The position numbers and the translations under genes are program-made. Shown one piece after another: positions 15,035 to 22,883 of a stretch of DNA of 51,664 bases; the first letter of the stretch is position 1; each line of letters opens with the position of its first letter. The notes beneath the pieces are model-generated. The model was not told the DNA's origin. It worked only from the letters and a program-made list of their open reading frames with translations, and ran no database searches. The stretch covers positions 1 through 51,664 of the forward strand of contig DATKVX010000025.1 in assembly GCA_035529855.1 (NCBI GenBank), written 5' to 3'. This DNA is from a bacterium. GTDB lineage: Bacteria > RBG-13-66-14 > B26-G2 > WVWN01.

Positions 15035-15898
15035 TTATTTGATGAATTTCTTTTTTACCCATTCCAGTTGGTCGACGCCGAATTGGAAATCGTCTTTCTT
15101 GTCCGCGTACTTCTCGGCTCCTTCGCGGAAGGAGGCGACGGCCTTTTCGTACCGGCCTTTACCTTCCCCGTCGCCCCTCACCCACTCGGCGAGCCCTACG
15201 TAGCCGTCGGCCAGTATGAGGCCGAACCCCGCTTCCGCCGATACCTCCGTCGCCGCGCCCTCCTCCTTCGCGACCTCGACGTAATAGTCGAAGGATTTCC
15301 TGAAATTTTCCAAAGCGCCGTCGACGTCGCCGAGCGATAGTAGATGCATCCCTTTGGCCCAATACGCCATAGCGAAAGGGCCCGGCCCTTTTCCGAGCTC
15401 TTCTCGCCAGCGGATGCAGTCTTCGGCGGCCTTGAGGCCCGCTTCGAAGTGGCGCTTCTCCCGGGGCAGCGTATCGCCGGGCCAACACTCCGCCAGGCCG
15501 GCCGAAAGGTTGTACGACAGGACATTGGCGAAGTCGACGAGCTTGGCCGAATACTCGGCGGAAGGCGCGGCTTCGGCCTGGCGGAGGCCCTCGGCTATGC
15601 CGGCGTTGGAGACCTCGACGTAGCCGTCGAAGCTCTTACCCTCCCATTCCCGGCCGTAGAAAGCCCGCTGGGCGAACGAGTAAAGCTTACGGCGTTCCTC
15701 GTCGTTGAAGGCGGCCACGAAGTCGGCCACGGCGGCTGCGCCGCCGGTCTCCATCCTCGTTCGCATCTCGTTCCAGTGGATTTCCGGGAATTCCGCTTCC
15801 GTTTCCACGTTACTCGCCTCGCCGGGGCCTTCGTAGGCCAGGCCGACAGCTGCGGCCGCGACGGTTAACGCGAAAACGAAACGTACGCGAATTTTCAC
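15035..15898 (-). CDS. Secreted helical-repeat (TPR-like) protein
   Basis: 287 residues from a GTG preceded by GGGAGGTG at good spacing. A signal peptide (MKIRVRFVFALTVAAAAVGLA) is followed by an all-helical protein with TPR-like segments: 'AMAYWAKGMHLLSLGDVDGA' then 'LENFRKSFDYY', and 'EKAVASFREGAEKYADKKDD'. It probably acts as a periplasmic scaffold. The gene lies 37 bases upstream of the VOC gene and may be cotranscribed with it. Confidence 0.65.
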   Translation of the reverse strand: MKIRVRFVFALTVAAAAVGLAYEGPGEASNVETEAEFPEIHWNEMRTRMETGGAAAVADFVAAFNDEERRKLYSFAQRAFYGREWEGKSFDGYVEVSNAGIAEGLRQAEAAPSAEYSAKLVDFANVLSYNLSAGLAECWPGDTLPREKRHFEAGLKAAEDCIRWREELGKGPGPFAMAYWAKGMHLLSLGDVDGALENFRKSFDYYVEVAKEEGAATEVSAEAGFGLILADGYVGLAEWVRGDGEGKGRYEKAVASFREGAEKYADKKDDFQFGVDQLEWVKKKFIK

Positions 15899-15926
15899 GG
15901 TAACACCTCCCGCGGGTTCCGCGTTC

Positions 15927-17606
15927 TTATGGCTCCTCGGGCCATAGCTCCCTTTTCCGCAGCGCGACCGTAAACGAGCCGTAGCGGCCTATGTCGTACA
16001 TGTTCTCGAGGACCGTTATCACTCGCGGGTTTTCCAGCGCTTCTTTATACCCGTCGTGTATAAAGTACGCGTCCCGAAGTACGACCGCGCCGGTGTACCG
16101 GTCGCGCACCCACAGGCGGAAAGCCTCGTCGTCGCCGAGGAGGTCCTCGACCGCGACGTGCGGGTGGCGGTACCGCTCGGCGAAGGCGACGTCGACCGGC
16201 ACCACTAACTTCATATATTCGGGAACGGCCCGCAGCGCCGACGCGGCCTCGGTCAGGCCGCGCTCGCCGTAGTTGAAGCGACGTTCGTAGTCGGCCCGGG
16301 CGTGCCGGACGTCGAGGGCCGGGCCGGCGGCGGCGGCCAAAATTACGAACGACATCACCCTCCCGCCTCGCCGCGTCATAACGACGAAGGCGACCAGGGG
16401 CAGGATTATGAAGGCGCCGGTGAGCGCGAGGGCTTTGTTGACGTCCCCCGGCGGCGCGAGGAGTACCTCCTTCGCTTCGCGCGCGACGTACGGCCAATAC
16501 AGGGGGTCGCGGACGACGAGGAGGTAATATATGAAAGCCAGCGCTCCCAAGAACAGGACCGTTCGTTTCGACTCCCCCGCGAAGGCGGGCCCGAAAGTGG
16601 CGCCGAGTACCAGCGCGGCCAACGGTACCAGCGGCGCGTGGTATTTGACGAACCCGTAAGCGTCGCCCCCCACGAGCAGGTAGAAGAGTAGGAGGGCGAG
16701 CGCGGCTACGGCGGCGTACGCTACGGCCGGGTTAACGCGCGCGAACCGCCGCCGGACCTCGCCCAGCGAGGCGACGAAGAAAGTAATCAGGAACGGCAGG
16801 CCGAGCCAAAGGACGAGTCTTAAACTCCGTTTAACTACGACGCCCCAGAACGCGCCGCCCGGCGCCGCGACGCGGCCGAGGGAGTGCTTGAAAGGCTCGA
16901 GCAGCGGCAGCCCTTTTATCGTGGCGTACGGTACGAAGTAGACGGCGAATAAAATCACGCTTATCCCCAAGGCCGCGGCCAGGTAAGCCAACTGACGCGG
17001 CCTTCGCGCCGCGACGTAGTAGATGCCGAGGGCGGCGGCCAACACCGGCGGCGTCGTGAACTTCGCCGTCAAAGCTACGCCGACGAGCAAACCGAGCCCC
17101 AGCCATCCGCCGCGGCCGAGGTCGAAGTCCCGCCGCGAGAGGTACCAAATTAAAACCATGCCGACAAGCGGCATAAGGGCCGTGTCCGTATCAACCGATA
17201 ACGCCGATTGGACGGCCAGCGGGTGAAGGGCGTACAACAGAACGGCCAGGAACGGCCCCCGTCGTTCGCCGGTGACGCGGTGCGCCACGAGCCAGAGTAT
17301 CGCGCCCGTAGCGTAGAAACACGCGAGGCCGGCGAGGCGACCGGCCCAAGGCGCTTTCCCCGCCAGCCCCACGGGCACCGCAACCAGCGAATGGTAAAGC
17401 AGGGGATGGCACAGGACCGCCTTCCACGTCGAGCCCGAGAAGGCCATGGGCCGGGCGGTGCCGGCCAACGAGGAGGCGATGTCGACTTGTTGCGGTTCGT
17501 CGGCGACGAGCGGCCCGTTTATTTGGGAGAAGAGGAAGACGCCGGCCGCGGCGGCGACGGCGGCCAGGAGGAGGGCGTATACGACCGGAGGAATGGGCTT
17601 TTTCAA
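15927..17606 (-). CDS. GT39/ArnT-like membrane glycosyltransferase
   Basis: 559 residues from a TTG start, 11-12 membrane helices. The first periplasmic loop carries 'NGPLVADEPQQVDIASSLAG'; a D-E pair here is the expected catalytic acid site in ArnT/PMT-type enzymes. The helix block 'ARRPRQLAYLAAALGISVIL' and a C-terminal extracytoplasmic domain ending near 'YDIGRYGSFTVALRKRELW' complete it. The donor is presumably a polyprenyl-phosphate sugar. The 107-base A/T-rich gap on its 5' side probably holds its promoter, but no clear -35/-10 pair was seen. Confidence 0.75.
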   Translation of the reverse strand: MKKPIPPVVYALLLAAVAAAAGVFLFSQINGPLVADEPQQVDIASSLAGTARPMAFSGSTWKAVLCHPLLYHSLVAVPVGLAGKAPWAGRLAGLACFYATGAILWLVAHRVTGERRGPFLAVLLYALHPLAVQSALSVDTDTALMPLVGMVLIWYLSRRDFDLGRGGWLGLGLLVGVALTAKFTTPPVLAAALGIYYVAARRPRQLAYLAAALGISVILFAVYFVPYATIKGLPLLEPFKHSLGRVAAPGGAFWGVVVKRSLRLVLWLGLPFLITFFVASLGEVRRRFARVNPAVAYAAVAALALLLFYLLVGGDAYGFVKYHAPLVPLAALVLGATFGPAFAGESKRTVLFLGALAFIYYLLVVRDPLYWPYVAREAKEVLLAPPGDVNKALALTGAFIILPLVAFVVMTRRGGRVMSFVILAAAAGPALDVRHARADYERRFNYGERGLTEAASALRAVPEYMKLVVPVDVAFAERYRHPHVAVEDLLGDDEAFRLWVRDRYTGAVVLRDAYFIHDGYKEALENPRVITVLENMYDIGRYGSFTVALRKRELWPEEP

Positions 17607-17712
17607 TTCTTAAACCGGTACCGGCGGAGCGGTTATTCTTTTATCGTTTAATAACTATATTATTATTAATCCTATCGCCGTATTCGTTTAATACCGGCCG
17701 AAGGAGATATCC

Positions 17713-19149
17713 TTACGCCTTATCCTTCCGCAAGAACCGCTTCACGCCGGCGACGAAGCCGTCGACGCCTAAGGGATACGGGAATATCCGGCGGCGGTTG
17801 GTGTAGCCGTACCACAGCGTGAATATCAACTTGTAGAGGGGGTTGGACGGCAATTTGCACAGCGGCCGGGCGAGGCGCGCGAGGAAAGGCCACTCCACCA
17901 TTACGCCGAAGAGCTTGTGGAGGTTGGCCAGCATTTTTCCCTCGGTTTCGCTTTCGAAGCGGAGGACCGAGTGGTCGTGGAAGGTGTGGAAGACGGCGTT
18001 AGGGTCGCCGTCGTAGTAGCCGCGCTGCACCGCGTATTCGGTGAGCTCGGTGCGGGGGTACGGCATGAATAGCGCGGACCAGGCGAAGGCGGGACGGCAT
18101 TCCTGGTTGAGCCGGAGCGTCTCGAGGGCCTGCTGGAAGGTTTCACCCGGCAGGCCTATCATATTGGAGGCGTAGACGTTGACGCCGTTCTCGCGCAAGT
18201 ACCGGCACGCGGATACGATCGTCTCGCGCGACATGTTTCGCTTTAAGAGCTCGTTGCGGACGGCGTCGTCGCCGGTCTCGATGCCGAGCAATACCGAGAC
18301 GCAGCCCGCCCGGGCGAGGTCCCGCGCCACCTTTTCGTCCACCATGTTGGCCCGTACGTTGCAGTGAAAAGGGAGGCCGACCGCGCGGCCGTACTTGTCG
18401 GCGAACTCCGCGACCCACTCTTTGCCGTTGGTGAAATTGTCCGAGAGGAAGCGGACGAACTTGAGCGGGTACCGTTCGCGCACGTCCTCGATTTCGGCCA
18501 GGACGTTGTCCACCGAGCGCCACCGCAAAACCCGGCCCTTGCCGCGGTAGAGCTGGTTGTATTTATGATTGAAGCAGTAGGTGCACAGGTACGGGCAGCC
18601 GCGCATGGGGAAGAAGTGCTTCATCGTGACGCTGCGCATGTACTTGTCGTAGTCGTAGAGGATGTCGCGCGCCGGGAAGGGAAGCGCGTCGAGGTCGGCG
18701 ACGAGGGGCCGGACGTCGTTGCGGTGAACGGTGCCGTTTTCTTTGGCCCACAGGTTGGGTATGTGGCGGTAGTCGTCGCCGCGGGCCAGCCGGTCCACCA
18801 GCTCGACTACGGCCTCTTCGCCCTCGCCGCGGCACACGACGTCCACGCCCTCCTCCTCCACGAATTCCGGGAAGAAGGTGGCGTGCGCACCGCCGAAGAC
18901 GCTGACGACGGGTTTTTTAAGCGCCGCGCGGAGCTCGCGGTTCAAACGGAGGTAATATTGGTGGTAGCCGGTGGTGACGGAATAGGCGAGGACGTCGGGC
19001 CGGAACGACTCGACGTCGCGGGCGAAGGAGCGGCGGTCGGCGAGGGCCAGCGCCGCCTCGTGGCCCGCGCGCCGGAGCGTCGCGGCCAGGTAGAGGACCC
19101 CCAGCGGCTCGGTGAGCGTTACGTCTTTATATACGAAAAGTACTCGCAC
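17713..19149 (-). CDS. B12-binding-domain radical SAM protein
   Basis: 478 residues from the GTG at 19149, chosen because the protein then begins directly with the first strand (MRVLFVYKDVTLTEPLGVLY) of a cobalamin-binding Rossmann domain. A longer frame from 19188 adds residues with no structure. Residues about 1-130 are B12-binding ('GGAHATFFPEFVEEEGVDVV', 'RGEGEEAVVELV'); the radical SAM cluster is C-PYL-C-TY-C near 184-191, followed by 'VLLGIETGDDAVRNELLKRN'. Family members do methylations, cyclisations or rearrangements of lipids, hopanoids or antibiotics. The substrate cannot be inferred from these neighbours. Confidence 0.85.
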   Translation of the reverse strand: MRVLFVYKDVTLTEPLGVLYLAATLRRAGHEAALALADRRSFARDVESFRPDVLAYSVTTGYHQYYLRLNRELRAALKKPVVSVFGGAHATFFPEFVEEEGVDVVCRGEGEEAVVELVDRLARGDDYRHIPNLWAKENGTVHRNDVRPLVADLDALPFPARDILYDYDKYMRSVTMKHFFPMRGCPYLCTYCFNHKYNQLYRGKGRVLRWRSVDNVLAEIEDVRERYPLKFVRFLSDNFTNGKEWVAEFADKYGRAVGLPFHCNVRANMVDEKVARDLARAGCVSVLLGIETGDDAVRNELLKRNMSRETIVSACRYLRENGVNVYASNMIGLPGETFQQALETLRLNQECRPAFAWSALFMPYPRTELTEYAVQRGYYDGDPNAVFHTFHDHSVLRFESETEGKMLANLHKLFGVMVEWPFLARLARPLCKLPSNPLYKLIFTLWYGYTNRRRIFPYPLGVDGFVAGVKRFLRKDKA

Positions 19150-19266
19150 CGCTTCTGGATTTATAACACAACCGCCGAAAAGGCGCAACAGGAGACCGAC
19201 AACGACGTGGCGTGCGAAAGGCGGCCCGAGGGCCGCCCTTCCGAGTAGCGGTTATTAAGCCGGTCG

Positions 19267-19776
19267 TTATTCGGTTTTTTCTTCCGCCGGGGGCCCCGTA
19301 AGCTTGGCGGCTATTTCCGGCGCGGCGTACTCGCACGCCTCGAGGAATTTGGCCTTGGCGTTGTTGCTGAGCGCTTCCAGCTCTTCTTTGGTCATCGTCG
19401 GCTCTTTGGCCATCGCCGCTTCGGTTATTTTGGCCAGCCCTTCGACGCCCGCCGCCGCGGCCTCGACTTTGGCGGTCGCTTCAGCGTACGCCGGAGCGTC
19501 CGCCTCGGGAGCCTCTATCTCCGTCAGCTCGGTGTGGAGACCCTCGAGTTTGGCGACGTTGTCGTTGAAGGCTTGCGCCAGTTCGGCGGTAGGTTTCTCC
19601 GCGCCGGCGCGCAAGTTCTCAACTTCCTCCAGGACGGCCGCTAGCCGCCCCTTCGCGTCGTCTACGGTCATGGCCGGTGCCGCGGTCTCGGCCGTCGGCT
19701 CCTCGGCCTTCTTGGCGCAACCGAAAATCGCCAACGCTACGGCGACCGCGGCCGCGACCACTATTGCCTTACGCAT
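19267..19776 (-). CDS. Alanine-rich helical lipoprotein
   Basis: 169 residues from the ATG at 19776, set by a perfect GGAGG site and a lipoprotein signal with Cys20 (LAIFGC). A longer frame would add 20 residues before it. The mature protein is acidic, rich in Ala and Glu, and predicted to be helical throughout, with heptad-like segments (AKGRLAAVLEEVENLRAGAE, NNVAKLEGLHTEL). It could be a small coiled-coil lipoprotein spanning the periplasm. No specific family recognised. Confidence 0.65.
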   Translation of the reverse strand: MRKAIVVAAAVAVALAIFGCAKKAEEPTAETAAPAMTVDDAKGRLAAVLEEVENLRAGAEKPTAELAQAFNDNVAKLEGLHTELTEIEAPEADAPAYAEATAKVEAAAAGVEGLAKITEAAMAKEPTMTKEELEALSNNAKAKFLEACEYAAPEIAAKLTGPPAEEKTE

Positions 19777-19936
19777 ATTATGAAACCTCCTATGGGAAGA
19801 TAAAAGAAAGACGGGAAACGGGTTCGAAATTACCACGCGCGGGTGCTGATGTCAAGTTTTAAATCCCCGCCGCGGGTATAATTCACGCGTTTTGCGACGA
19901 GGCGAGGGCCCGGCGGCGGGCGCCGCGGCAAATCGA

Positions 19937-19965
19937 TTGGCGGCTGCGTCGGTTTATGTTATATT
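19937..19965 (+). promoter_or_regulatory. Promoter of the secreted protein at 20001
   Basis: TTGGCG (19937-19942), 17-base spacer, TATATT (19960-19965). TATGTTATATT matches the -10 area upstream of 4898. Confidence 0.5.
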
Positions 19966-20000
19966 CTGACAGGATTTCGGCCGAGAGGAGGATGTACGAA

Positions 20001-20555
20001 ATGGTTCCCAGAACGTTGACGGTTCTCTCGTTGGTTGCGGCGCTGGCCGTCCCTTCGGCGTTCGCCTGGCGCAAGTATTCGGGGCAGTACAACCCTTCCA
20101 CCGGTTGGCCGGGTGTCCGCGTGGTCGACGAAGAGAACCACGTCGTCGCCGTCATATCCTTCGTCACGCCCAACGCCAGCTTCAGCGTCCCGTACATTAC
20201 GCTCGAGGAGACGATGGACCCGAACGACATCGCCACCTGGAACGAGTTCGACAAAAAGCAAGAACCGGTGGTCGCGAAACGGGTGAGCGGCTGCGCCCAG
20301 GCCCTCAAGGTTTGCAAGTTGAAGATCTACGACTACCTGACCGAGGAGGCGTGGGGGAAGTGCGGCGGCCACTCGGCGTTCGTCAATCACAACGTGCGCA
20401 TCGTCGTGGGGTACCTCAAGGGTACGAAATACAAGAAGCTCGAGGTCGAGGATTACGAGGTGGACCCGGCGATGATGGGCGTGGTTTTCGAAGTCGACGC
20501 CGTAAAGGACATAACGGAGATGGGCCCCGTATGCTGGGGTTATTGGTATCCATAA
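20001..20555 (+). CDS. Secreted protein of unknown function
   Basis: 184 residues. Of three possible starts, the ATG at 20001 is best: GGAGG ends nine bases upstream, and it gives a signal peptide (MVPRTLTVLSLVAALAVPSAFA). The mature protein has four cysteines in positions suited to two disulfides (SGC, KVCK, GKCGG, PVCW), one near the C-terminus 'GPVCWGYWYP'. 'VVDEENHVVAVISFVTPNAS' and 'NHNVRIVVGYLKGTKYKKLE' look beta-rich. No family recognised. Confidence 0.65.
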   Translation: MVPRTLTVLSLVAALAVPSAFAWRKYSGQYNPSTGWPGVRVVDEENHVVAVISFVTPNASFSVPYITLEETMDPNDIATWNEFDKKQEPVVAKRVSGCAQALKVCKLKIYDYLTEEAWGKCGGHSAFVNHNVRIVVGYLKGTKYKKLEVEDYEVDPAMMGVVFEVDAVKDITEMGPVCWGYWYP

Positions 20556-20596
20556 CGTCGCGGGTTTAACGAGAAGCGTCTCGAAGGACGGGTGAC

Positions 20597-22606
20597 GTGG
20601 CGCCGGGAAGGTTAAAGGATTACGGCCGGTTCGTGGGCGAGGTCGCGGCCGTGAGTTGCGTCGCGGGCGTGCTGGCCGCGGCCGGCGAGTACGTGTTGGG
20701 CGCGGCGCTGGGCGACGGCCGGTTTTGGGGGCCGCCGCGTTATTTTTTCCAGATATTGTTGGGCGTCGAGGCGTTGTGGGTAGCGTTTTTAGCCGCCGCG
20801 ATTTTCGCGGTGGCCGCTACGGCGTATTTTTGGTGGGCGTCGCGGCGGGGCCCGGTTCGGTTGGCGTCGCCGGCGCTCTTCGCGGTTTTAGCCGCGCTGG
20901 GCGGCGCCGGTGCGGCGCGCTTCTGGGCCACGGTGGACCATCCGGCATTGCACCGCGGGGGCGTTACGACGCGGCTGATTATCGCGGCGGTATTCGTAGG
21001 CGCCGCGGCGGCCTGGGTCGGCCTCTCCGCCGGGATATACCGGCTCCTGCAAAAGGCGCCCCGGGCCGCGGGGGCGAAGTCGTCGGCCGCCGTCGTCGCC
21101 TTACGCCTGTTCGCGCTGGCGCTGCTCCTCCCGTTCGTAGCGGTCGAACTCGGCGGCCTTTGGCGGGCGCAAAAGCCCCGGCCCCACAAACCGGACATAT
21201 TCTTCTTGGTAATGGACGCGTTCCGGGCGGACCGCCTCGAGTCGTACGGCGCGACGCGTCGCCTGGCGCCTACGCTCGAGGCCTTCGCCGGCGAGAGCGT
21301 CCTTTTTCGGGAGGCGTACACCGTCTCGTCGTGGACCAAACCCGCGATCGCGACGGCCCTAACCTCTACCCTCCCGAGTACCCACGGCGTTACGGCGCGT
21401 TTTACCGGGTTGCCCGAGGAGGCGTTGACGCTCACGGCGTACCTGCGGGGGAAGGGATACCGCACGTTGGCGGTATCGGCGAACCCCAACATAAACCGCA
21501 TGGCCGGGATGGGCGACGGTTTCGACGTAATGGACAACGCCTGCGGCGGGAGCATCTTGGAAGCGGCGGGGCCGCCCACGGCCGCGGCGCGTATTCTGAC
21601 GAAGCACGACGTATCGCCGCGCGTCTTCGGCGCGCTGTGGCGGCCTACTCGCGACGGCATGGCCTTGAACCGCAGGCTCGAGCTCTGGATGCGTTATACG
21701 CGGGGGCCCGCGCGCTTCGTGTACGTGCATTATTGGGAGCCCCATACCCCCAATCCGGCGCGGCCCGAGTATATGGCGGAATTGAAACCCTTCCTGGACC
21801 GCGTTGACCCGGCCCGCGCGCGCGAGCTCGCCGAGGGTAGGTATTTCTTCCACGACCTTATCAAGGACCCGTTTTTCCGGCCCGATTACGACGACGACGA
21901 GATCGCCTTGGCCAAAGCGCTGTACGACGCGGAGATCCGCCGGATGGACGTCGTTATCCAAGACGTGCTGGAGAACGTTATTCCCGCCTTCGCCGAGGAG
22001 CCGGAACCGATAATAATAATATTGGCGGACCACGGCGAGGAGTTCCTGGAGCACGGCCGGTGGCTCCACGGCGCCGGCCTGCACCGCGAGGTGGCCGAGA
22101 TCCCGCTGATGTTCAAGGCGCCGGGCTACCCGGGCGCGGTGGTCGAGGGAGCGGTGACGCTGACGGACGTCGCGCCGACGCTGGTATCGCTCGTGGGCGG
22201 GAAGATCCCGGCGGAGTGGGAAGGTTTGGACCTGAAACCGTACTTCGCCGGCGAGGAAGCGGTTCCGCGGCGCGACCTACTTCTGGAGGGGATACAGGAT
22301 TTCCACGTACCGGAGCTCGAGCCGCCGCAGCGGAGCATCGAGATGGACGCGCTGGTGGCGGGCGGTTATTATTACCTTAAAGACGACAATACGGGACGGG
22401 AGTTCTTTTATAAAAGGGAGGCCGACCCGCTTCAGCTGGATAACTTGGTAGGCGAGCCGGCCGGCGTCGACGAGCTGCTGGCGGAGCGCCGGGATACGGC
22501 CGACCGTTTAAAGGCCGAAGCCCAAGCGCGGGCGCTCATCCCCTCGCTCGGTTTCGTTCCGCCCCGGCTCGAGAAGTCGCTGCGGGCGTTGGGCTACGTC
22601 AACTGA
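20597..22606 (+). CDS. Membrane-anchored sulfatase/alkaline-phosphatase-superfamily protein
   Basis: 669 residues from a GTG. Five or so N-terminal helices (to about 195) are followed by a large extracytoplasmic domain of the sulfatase fold: 'DIFFLVMDAFRADRLESYGA' with metal ligand D207, and 'ILADHGEEFLEHGRW' with the D-H pair. The usual formylglycine site C/S-x-P-x-R is replaced by SSWTKPAIAT, with T247 where the modified residue would stand. That makes a phosphotransferase or phosphatase role (as in LtaS/EptA-like enzymes using Thr) more likely than sulfate-ester hydrolysis. It could modify the surface glycan. Confidence 0.75.
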   Translation: MAPGRLKDYGRFVGEVAAVSCVAGVLAAAGEYVLGAALGDGRFWGPPRYFFQILLGVEALWVAFLAAAIFAVAATAYFWWASRRGPVRLASPALFAVLAALGGAGAARFWATVDHPALHRGGVTTRLIIAAVFVGAAAAWVGLSAGIYRLLQKAPRAAGAKSSAAVVALRLFALALLLPFVAVELGGLWRAQKPRPHKPDIFFLVMDAFRADRLESYGATRRLAPTLEAFAGESVLFREAYTVSSWTKPAIATALTSTLPSTHGVTARFTGLPEEALTLTAYLRGKGYRTLAVSANPNINRMAGMGDGFDVMDNACGGSILEAAGPPTAAARILTKHDVSPRVFGALWRPTRDGMALNRRLELWMRYTRGPARFVYVHYWEPHTPNPARPEYMAELKPFLDRVDPARARELAEGRYFFHDLIKDPFFRPDYDDDEIALAKALYDAEIRRMDVVIQDVLENVIPAFAEEPEPIIIILADHGEEFLEHGRWLHGAGLHREVAEIPLMFKAPGYPGAVVEGAVTLTDVAPTLVSLVGGKIPAEWEGLDLKPYFAGEEAVPRRDLLLEGIQDFHVPELEPPQRSIEMDALVAGGYYYLKDDNTGREFFYKREADPLQLDNLVGEPAGVDELLAERRDTADRLKAEAQARALIPSLGFVPPRLEKSLRALGYVN

Positions 22607-22636
22607 GTCCGCGTCCGCCGACGTAGATTATCGCCC

Positions 22637-22664
22637 TTGACTTTTTCTATTTTTTATATATAAT
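22637..22664 (+). promoter_or_regulatory. Sigma70 promoter of the valS leader
   Basis: TTGACT (22637-22642), 16-base spacer, perfect TATAAT (22659-22664). Predicted start near 22671, about 20 bases before the leader ORF. Confidence 0.75.
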
Positions 22665-22691
22665 CTGGGAAAAGAAGGGCCGAGAGCAAAG

Positions 22692-22754
22692 GTGGAAATA
22701 ATAAAAGTAGCGGTAGTCGTAGTTGTAAGGGGGGCACCGGCCCGCCCTTGGTGA
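22692..22754 (+). CDS. Valine-rich leader peptide of valS
   Basis: A 20-codon ORF, GTG start, TGA stop, encoding MEIIKVAVVVVVRGAPARPW. Codons 6-12 read GTA GCG GTA GTC GTA GTT GTA, so six of seven are valine and use three different valine codons. A weak GAGAG site precedes the GTG by five bases. The gene ahead is valyl-tRNA synthetase, so the peptide is suited to sense charged tRNA-Val by ribosome stalling, like leader peptides of amino-acid operons. It has no homolog that I recognise and is too short for ORF callers. Confidence 0.75.
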   Translation: MEIIKVAVVVVVRGAPARPW

Positions 22755-22783
22755 CGTTCGTTCGTTACGCTCCAGCGGGCCGG
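22737..22783 (+). promoter_or_regulatory. Antiterminator pairing in the valS leader
   Basis: CCGGCCCGC (22737-22745) is the exact complement of GCGGGCCGG (22775-22783), a 9-bp helix. The 5' strand lies inside the leader ORF, 7-15 bases before its stop codon. The 3' strand shares bases 22778-22783 with the terminator stem, so the two folds exclude each other. Confidence 0.65.
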
Positions 22784-22812
22784 CCCAAGAGCCGGCCTTC
22801 TTATTATTTTTT
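22778..22812 (+). terminator. Attenuator terminator upstream of valS
   Basis: GGCCGGC (22778-22784)/GCCGGCC (22791-22797), loop CCAAGA, followed by a T-rich tract to 22812. It lies between the leader ORF and valS, so it would stop transcription before the synthetase gene. Confidence 0.75.
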
Positions 22813-22883
22813 CAGGTTAGCGCCGTTACCGGCCCGGTCTAACTCCGACGATTAACGGCGCCGTATTGAACGAGGTGAAAGTT

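Noticed and set aside
22671-22866. T-box riboswitch ahead of valS
   Set aside because: No T-box core sequence or specifier stem is visible, whereas a leader ORF with valine codons explains the terminator and alternative hairpin.
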